This document shows, piece after piece, positions 58,001-64,000 of a stretch of DNA of 64,000 bases. Source of the DNA: Coenobita brevimanus (lineage: Eukaryota; Arthropoda; Malacostraca; Decapoda; Coenobitidae); contig CM064713.1 in the NCBI GenBank assembly GCA_032717465.1, positions 8,780,339 to 8,844,338 of the forward strand. The letters are read 5' to 3'. The stretch's first letter is position 1, and the number at the start of each line of letters is the position of its first letter. The notes under the pieces are model-generated. The model was not told where the DNA came from, searched no databases, and was given only the letters and a program-made list of their open reading frames with translations. The position numbers and the translations under genes are program-made.

Positions 58001-59175
58001 AGAAGTTTAAGATCAACCATTATGAAGGTGTTCGCCTTGGCTATATAGATCGTCACTTGAGCCCAAATGAGCTCAATAGAGTTGTACTGACAATGGTACG
58101 GAGGTAATCTAACGACCTGATGCTCTGCTTCATCGGCAATTGTGTCAATTACATACTTTGTGCCAGTATCAAACTTCTTGGCAAGTTCATACAGCTCGTG
58201 TTTTAAAGGATCGTCATTGGGCTGTACTCCCTTCTTTATAAGTCAGTCTCTTATGTCCGATTTTCTCCAGGACGTTTTTTTTTTTTTTTTTTTTTTTTTC
58301 AAGTTGGACTGAATGATAGGATGCGTTATCCATAAGAATTACAGAGTTTGGTGAAATGTTTGGTAGCAATTGATTCCTGAACCAGTCTTCAAAAAGTGTT
58401 GAATTCATCTGATTATGGTAGTCCCCTTCGTTTTTTGCTTGAAATATCAACTCAGCATTGTTAACAAAGCCATTTCTCGTTCCAGCATGCACAATAATCA
58501 GACGACTTCCTTTTCCAGTTGGTTGCTGTATCCCAGTGGCTTGTGGGGATGCAGTGTCAGTCCATCATTTTCCAACTGTATAATTTCGGTTCACCCAAGT
58601 TTTGTCAAGATACACAATGTTCTGGGAAGACTCTTTGACCTGCCGTATTTCTCTCAAAAATCTGGTTCGAGCTGCTGCAACATTGCTCCTTTTCATAAGA
58701 AACTTTCGGCCATCAACTTTTCCAAATTTGCAGTCCATCTGCAAGAGAATTCTGTTAAGAGAATCGTTGCTTCCGTTGAGAGATACATTTTCCTTGTGTT
58801 CTTCGTTAATATTGTGCAGTGTAGGGATTTCATGACTTTCACAGAACCCCAGGACAGTTCTTCTGACCAAACGCTTGTCGAAATCGTCGAGATTCGTTAC
58901 AGTTGCACTGCACTTCTTTGTTGGTGACGAGAATGCAGGCTGTTCTGGTGACATTTGTGTCACACAAGCTATATTAAATTTAAAGCAGATTCTTTGGACT
59001 GTTTTTAGCTAACGTTGGTCGCTTTGGTAGTGGGAGCAACTGCTTTTGAAGGTCAAATTATAAAGTCTCCAATAGCCTTTTCTTCAAAATAATACTTGTT
59101 CACATTGGAAGTTCTTTCTCCCGACTGTGGAGCTCACGAGAGCGAGTTGGAGTAGCTGCCATCGTGGATGGGGAT
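58001..59175 (-). mobile_element. IS630/Tc1-type transposon remnant with long D-E spacing
   Basis: Carries a decayed transposase on the minus strand, starting near 59165 (MAATPTRSRELHSREK in one frame). The left side is cut at about 58001 by LINE copy C. No terminal inverted repeat was identified. Confidence 0.65.
58003..59100 (-). pseudogene. DDE transposase (IS630/Tc1-like, D-E spacing about 80)
   Basis: N-terminal region FEEKAIGDFII…KAVAPTTKATNVS…TVQRIC (about 59,095-58,990). Then 58963-58565: NLDDFDKRLVRRTVLGFCES and NIVYLDKTWVNRNYTVGK (first Asp). Then VHAGTRNGFVNNAELIFQAK, MNSTLFEDWFRNQLLP and SVILMDNASYHSVQLEK (second Asp, about 58,330). A ~30-bp A run (plus-strand T run at 58271-58300) interrupts; beyond it SWRKSDIRD, KKFDTGTKYVIDTIADEAEH and YNSIELIWAQ (Glu, about 58,070) follow. 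That gives roughly 77 or more residues between the second Asp and Glu, far beyond DD34E. Stops near 58,566 and 58,245. Confidence 0.75.
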
Positions 59176-59484
59176 CAGGGAGGAAGTGACCGGTCACCTT
59201 AGTCTGAGGTGGTGACATACATAGAGTCCTTGACCTCTGGCAACGTCGGAGTGCGACGGTGTCACGTGGTGTGAAATTATCCTAAAATGCAACACATTCA
59301 TAACACTATATAGCCTTATTTAATATATTTAAAAAGTACAGATTATTTAGTACACAATTTCAAATATTAAATAGCTGATACATGACAAAGAGATAGGTAC
59401 TGGGATTGATGCAGCAGAGCAGTAGAGAAGGGAATCCCCGCACGGGCCCCACCCAAACGGACTTCATATTTGAGTCTGACTATA
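59176..59484. other. No gene recognised
   Basis: Mixed-composition sequence between the IS630-type remnant and LINE copy D; may include the transposon's untranslated end. Nothing supported. Confidence 0.4.
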
Positions 59485-60656
59485 GTGTTCCCAATTCCTC
59501 TTGAGTTAGGCATCTTTTTATCCATACTTCTTTAAATTCCTCTTTTTTCATAAGTTTATTTGCATTTTTTTAGTATCTTCTTCACACTGTTTACTATCTG
59601 GAAGGTTACTTTCTAGGTCCTTGACTAATTTCCTTCATATTTTCCTAGCCTTTTGTGTTCCTCTATGTCTTTATTACAGATTTCCTCTGACATTTCCTTC
59701 AATAAGCTCATTATATTTGCCATCTCCTTTTTGTCTCTCGAAATCTTGTTTTTATCTTCCTCATCTATTCCATAAATTTGCTGATATATGCTGAATCTCT
59801 GACCAATTTTGTGTTGTTTTGGATTATTTTCTTCACTTCTTTTCTAATGCTTTTTCTTTGACTCTTGTTTCTAAGTCTTTCATTACTTTCACCATTTCAG
59901 CATGTGTAATTTCCACATCATCTTTGTAACCTTGCATCGCTTCATTAACCTGGGTTATCTTCTCATCAGTATCACTGCTCGGGTCTATCAGACTGCTTGC
60001 TTGCCTAATTTTTTCTGTAACATTTCTGAACTCATCCATAATACTCTCATGGTTGACAATTGTGCTTGCCATTTCACTAATCTTCCTTCTAAGTGAACCC
60101 ACCTCAACTGACAGCTCATCTATTGTTGTCCATTTTGTTTACTTCCTTTACTAATTTTTCATTTTCCTCCTTCTGCTTGTGCAACTGCATCTTAATTTCA
60201 TTCATATCACTCTGAAATGCCTTCTTTAAGCTGTACACCCTCTTTACTAGTTTGTTGTATGTTTCCATTTCAACCAATTCCTGCTAGAAATCATCGTTCT
60301 GTTTTCTGCCTTTATCCCTTTTCTTTACTCCTTCCATATTTACTTTACTAAAGATTGTGGTCATCTTGCGGTACTGAGAGAGAGAGAAAAGATTCTGCGT
60401 ACAGGTATGCATCACCTTGGTACATGCAGACAAAACAGCTGGTGAAGCATGATCAGCGCATTCCTGCACTAATTGGTTGTTTCTGTTATTTGGACAATAC
60501 TTTTGCTTAAACTTCCTCTTCTACATTAGAACACCATTTAGTTTAACCTAGTAAAGAGCTTGACTCATATAAAGATACTATATAGGTATGGCTAGTTGTG
60601 GCCAAGGGTGGCCAGCTCGGAGTGAGGTGATATATTTGTTGTCTCTCTGACGCCTC

Positions 60657-60660
<4 letters not shown>
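59485..60660 (-). mobile_element. CR1/Daphne-like LINE copy D, 5' part only
   Basis: Contains ORF1 (EMASTIVNHESIMDEFRN, DEKITQVNEAMQGYKDDVEI at 60102-59833) and the conserved 5' terminal motif at 60556-60578, but stops at about 59485 within the ORF1 C-terminus and has no ORF2. A copy with a 5' end but no 3' end must result from deletion or rearrangement. An 80-bp stretch separates the motif from (GT)n at 60661, as in copy A. Confidence 0.75.

Positions 60661-60702
<42 letters not shown>
60661..60702. repeat. (GT)n between LINE copy D and a SINE
   Basis: 21 GT units. Left: 5' side of LINE copy D. Right: 3' tail end of a minus-strand SINE. Confidence 0.95.
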
Positions 60703-60704
<2 letters not shown>

Positions 60705-61030
60705 ATGTCCGACTCTGGGCATAGGCTTCACAGCCTGCTATCAAGGCCCAGCAGTCCTCCTACATGCCATACACCTCTACATGTCACCACTTCGGCGCTA
60801 ACACCCACCGTCCATATTGAATACATGCTAGGGCTGTCTCATACAGGACTGGTGTATTGGTATTAGCGGGGGTATTTTTACGACATGTCGGCGGGTCTTC
60901 TGGTAGATCAGTAAAGCCTGATTTAAAGAAATTCAAATCCTTAAACTGTTCCCTGCGCCAGCCGGGATTCGAACCTGGGTCCGTAAGGACTGCAGGCCAC
61001 GTGTGTGAAAAGATAAATGGGATAGGTGCT
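60703..61030 (-). mobile_element. Second tRNA-related SINE with (AC)n tail
   Basis: In minus orientation: a tRNA-like head with a good B-box (AGGTTCGAATCCCGGCTGG at about 60,962-60,980), a body with AAATTTCTTTAAATCAGG-type sequence, ending GAGTCGGACATAA then (AC)n. A-box weak. It differs in body from the SINE at 46.6-46.9 kb, but both share the (AC)n tail and the CGGnTT-rich boundary. Confidence 0.65.
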
Positions 61031-61480
61031 GAAAAGGACACTGAAAGTAAGAAAAGAGATTGTTAAGGATTGATAGAGGAATAGCAAAGGGCTCAAAATG
61101 GGAAAAACACCAGGGATTCATCTAGAGAATAGTTAAGTGTTGAAATAAAATGGCAGTCACTAATGAACTATACAGTATGTAAATTACATAGACAGACCAG
61201 GGAGGATGCGTGAGTGTCAGAGGGTTAAAAGTCAGGCATAAAAATTCCCTTATATTATGTGGAATGGGAAAGAAGAACAAGTAGCCGTGATGGGGGTATT
61301 TGCTTCTTGGAGTAGTTACAGCATAATTGTAGACAGAGTTAGAGACAGGTATGGGCAAATGAGAGAAGATGGAAAAAGGTATTTTACGAAGACTTCCACA
61401 AAAGTCCATCTCCGGCTACATTCCATAGGGGACAACCCCTCATTAACCTATTTTCCCCAAGGGCTCTGTTCCCATAATAA
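61031..61480. other. No gene recognised
   Basis: Only short open frames without motifs. Confidence 0.45.
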
Positions 61481-62310
61481 ATGAAATTTTTCCCATGGAC
61501 CCATTTTGCCCTGTGCACCTATTTTCTCCATGGGCCTATTTTCCTCATGGACCTATTATTACCAATGGACCTATTATTACCAATGGACCTATTATTACCA
61601 ATGGATCTGTTATTACCAATGGACCTATTATTACCAATGGACCTATTATTACCAATGGACCTATTATTACCAATGGATCTGTTATTACCAATGGACCTAT
61701 TATTACCAATGGACCTGTTATTACCAATGGACCTATTATTACCAATGGACCTATTATTACCAATGGACCTGTTATTACCAATGGATCTATTATTACCAAT
61801 GGACCTATTATTACCAATGGACCTGTTATTACCAATGGACCTATTATTACCAATGGACCTATTATTACCAATGGACCTATTATTACCAATGGACCTGTTA
61901 TTACCAATGGACCTATTATTACCAATGGACCAATTATTACCAACGGAACTGTTTTTCATATGGCCAAACTTACCTCAGGGATCTGTTCTCCAGTGAACCT
62001 GTTTTCAACATGAACTTATTTATCAGCATGTATTTATTTTTAACATGGACCTATTATGCCTCCATGGTTGGACCTATTTTCTCCATGGACCTACTATCCC
62101 TCATGTACCTGTTTTCTCCCCATGCACAGTACTGAATCCAGGTGGGCAAATTTATTCCCATGGACTTATTTGCACCATGGACCTATTTTTTACACTTTGG
62201 ACGTATGTTTCCACTTAACCCACTTCCCAAAGGATAGCTTCTCCCATGGACATATTTTAACACAGACCCATTTCACCCATGAACCTATCTAACCCATGGC
62301 CCTATTGACC
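61481..62310. repeat. 18-bp minisatellite: homogeneous core and degenerate flanks
   Basis: The core at about 61551-61945 holds about 21 copies of ATGGACCTATTATTACCA with variants GGATCTGTT, GGACCTGTT and GGATCTATT; the first eight units show an AAAB-AAAB pattern (72-bp higher order). Because 18 is a multiple of three and the unit has no stop, three plus frames and two minus frames stay open (hexapeptides MDLLLP, NGPIIT). Flanks (61481-61550 and 61990-62310) are degenerate 'ttttccccatggaccta' units. Confidence 0.9.
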
Positions 62311-63219
62311 GGTGAACCTGTGTCTTCTATTCACCACCCACGCACCCAGTGTGGTCTGTCTCATTCATGCCATGATGACCCTGCAAGACCCTCTCCCTCC
62401 CAGACAGTGAGACACAGATGATTTAATGATGTAGAAGAAAGGATGAGTTGACCAGATGTATCCTGTAAGTATGATGTATAATAGAAAAGTATTTGCAGAA
62501 AAGATAAAAGTTGTATGTTGTCTTCATGGTTTTGGATTATGGATAAAGCATAAGGGAGAGTAGTAGGCAAGGAATATGGACGGTGCTTAGAATACGTGTG
62601 TTTGACTTAGGGTATCTAAGCACCATCCTATGGTAACACTTTTTTAATGAATAGCACCATTTTCACCTTGCCTGTCAACTGGCTTGGGAAATAAGGCGCT
62701 GATGTAACTGTAAGTAAGCTTGAAAACCTTTCATTCAATTGCAACGTTTTTACTTATATCTCCAGCGTGACAATGATGTTCAGCTGTGGCGGGTGTCTTA
62801 AGGATGCTTAGGCATCTTTAGGGCATCCCTGCCTGCAAATCTACCTCTCTGTAAGCAAATGTACATCTACAACGCATGTTGAAAAAAAAAAAGAACGTTA
62901 TGCACTATATGCCATGGCCTAGGGGGTGACAGAGGTAACTTAGTGCTGCAGTTTAGTCTCCCAACCATAACTCTATTTTCGTAAGGATCCTATAACCCAA
63001 AGAGTGTGAGAAGGAGAGTAACAGGAGAGTGCTGCATAACTGGTATATTTCTGGTGATTTATGTCGTTTGATACTAATGTCCCCTACGTTAAGTGAATTT
63101 TAAAGTGAGAGGAAAACTGATGAAAGTTGTGCAAAAGAATGTATGAAGCATGAGGACGACAGTGTGTCTGGAAAAGTAGCACGTACACTAGTATCCAGCA
63201 ACAACCCCTAGGGGCTTCT
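62311..63219. other. No gene recognised
   Basis: No motif-bearing frames. An A run at about 62882-62892. Confidence 0.45.
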
Positions 63220-63750
63220 GCTCACTCATCTATTTTCCCCATGCACCCATGTTCACACCATCGACCCATATTTCTCCATGGACGTATATTCCTCATGAAT
63301 CGATTCCCCCATAGATATATTTTCCCCAAAGACCCATATCCCCCATGAACACACATTTCCTCATTGGCTTATATTCCTATGGACCTTTTAACTTCCTGGG
63401 CCTATTTTTCCCTAATGGCTTATATTCCACCACTGACCTGTTGTCCCTATGGATTTACCTCCATGAAGGACTTATTTTCTTCTTGGTCCTGTCAGCCCAG
63501 GAAGTTACTATTGCCATGGCCGTATCTTCCTCTATGGTGGTGTTTTCCCTAGGCCTATATGGACATATTTTTCCTCCTGTGACCTATTATTCCCATGGAT
63601 CTCTTTGCTCATGAACCAATTGCCCTCATGCACCTATTTTCTCCATGGACCTATTCTTTCCTGTCAGCCTTTTTTCTTCCCACGAGAAAACACTGAATCC
63701 CCCACATGAATGTTTTTATCAGGGACTATTTTCCCCATGGACGATGCTTA
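63220..63750. repeat. Degenerate minisatellite, second block
   Basis: Recurring 'ttttccccatg(c/g)acc(c/t)at' and 'tccatggacctat' blocks related to 61.5-62.3 kb, more diverged and without a homogeneous core. Confidence 0.7.
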
Positions 63751-63899
63751 AAATGGCCTTCAGGAATTCTGAAAGTCACTACTGCTCTTGCTGAAGTTTT
63801 ATACTGTTTCGAGGAGGAATCCTTTGACACAATATTTTGCTGATCTTGTGCATCTGGCAAGACAGGCTAGTTTTCAGTCTCACAGAGAGGTCTTACAAC

Positions 63900-64000
63900 A
63901 CCTTGTTTACTATGAGGAAACTGAGAGCTGCAGGACATGATGGTATACCATTTATACCATGATTTGTCATCTTGGTGAGGAATCCTTGGCTTTTCTGTCG
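63900..64000 (+). pseudogene. Possible LINE RT fragment at the window edge
   Basis: Plus-strand reading MRKLRAAGHDGIPFIP followed by a stop resembles the 'K-A-P-G-x-D-G-I-P' start of non-LTR reverse transcriptases. Too short to classify; the rest would lie right of 64000. Confidence 0.35.

Noticed and set aside
61481..62135. 170-209-codon frames with MDLLLP/NGPIIT repeats as a secreted or structural repeat protein
   Set aside because: Openness follows from an 18-bp stop-free unit and occurs in five frames at once; no signal peptide or conserved flanks.

Overview
This is eukaryotic, non-coding-rich DNA, most likely from an arthropod and probably a decapod crustacean. The support is indirect: very long (AT)n, (GT)n and (GA)n microsatellites, a mix of BEL/Pao, RTE-like, jockey/I/CR1-like, piggyBac, hAT and Tc1/mariner elements, and tRNA-derived SINEs. 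No operon, CRISPR array, rRNA or intact tRNA gene was seen.

The one host gene I can support is on the minus strand. Two exons, 54133-53999 and 944-790, encode adjacent parts of a SAM-dependent methyltransferase resembling invertebrate phosphoethanolamine N-methyltransferase. Both have good splice sites, and the codon split across the intron rejoins in frame as Lys. Nearly the whole window (53998-945, about 53 kb) is therefore one intron, filled with nested mobile elements. Upstream exons probably lie right of 64000, and downstream exons left of position 1.

Layout. 1.1-5.4 kb: decayed CR1/Daphne-like LINE (copy A, +). 5.4-24.1 kb: an old minus-strand LINE split by a BEL/Pao LTR element (6.5-18.5 kb) and a piggyBac (18.9-22.8 kb); the Pao in turn carries a foldback element (8.3-11.0 kb) and a hAT (13.3-16.4 kb, perfect 8-bp duplication). 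24.1-28.5 kb: microsatellites and a head-to-head tRNA-like repeat pair. 28.6-31.8 kb: an unknown ~190-bp repeat split by a LINE with an intact 826-residue ORF. 32.2-33.5 kb: a mariner inside (TA)n. 35.3-37.3 kb: an RTE element with an inverted 5' piece. 39.2-45.3 kb: an RTE-like LINE split by a nearly complete copy of its own family in the opposite orientation. 46.6-51.2 kb: a SINE and LINE copy B, each bordered by (GT)n. 54.4-59.1 kb: LINE copy C, carrying a short RTE-like insert and abutting a long-spacer IS630/Tc1-type transposase. 59.5-61.0 kb: 5' part of LINE copy D, then (GT)n and a second SINE. 61.5-63.7 kb: an 18-bp minisatellite.

The most interesting system is the CR1/Daphne-like LINE family. 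Its copies are associated with (AC)n/(GT)n tracts at one or both ends, as are two SINEs, and its 5' and 3' termini are inverted complements of each other. All identifications come from reading sequence and motifs; no database search was run.
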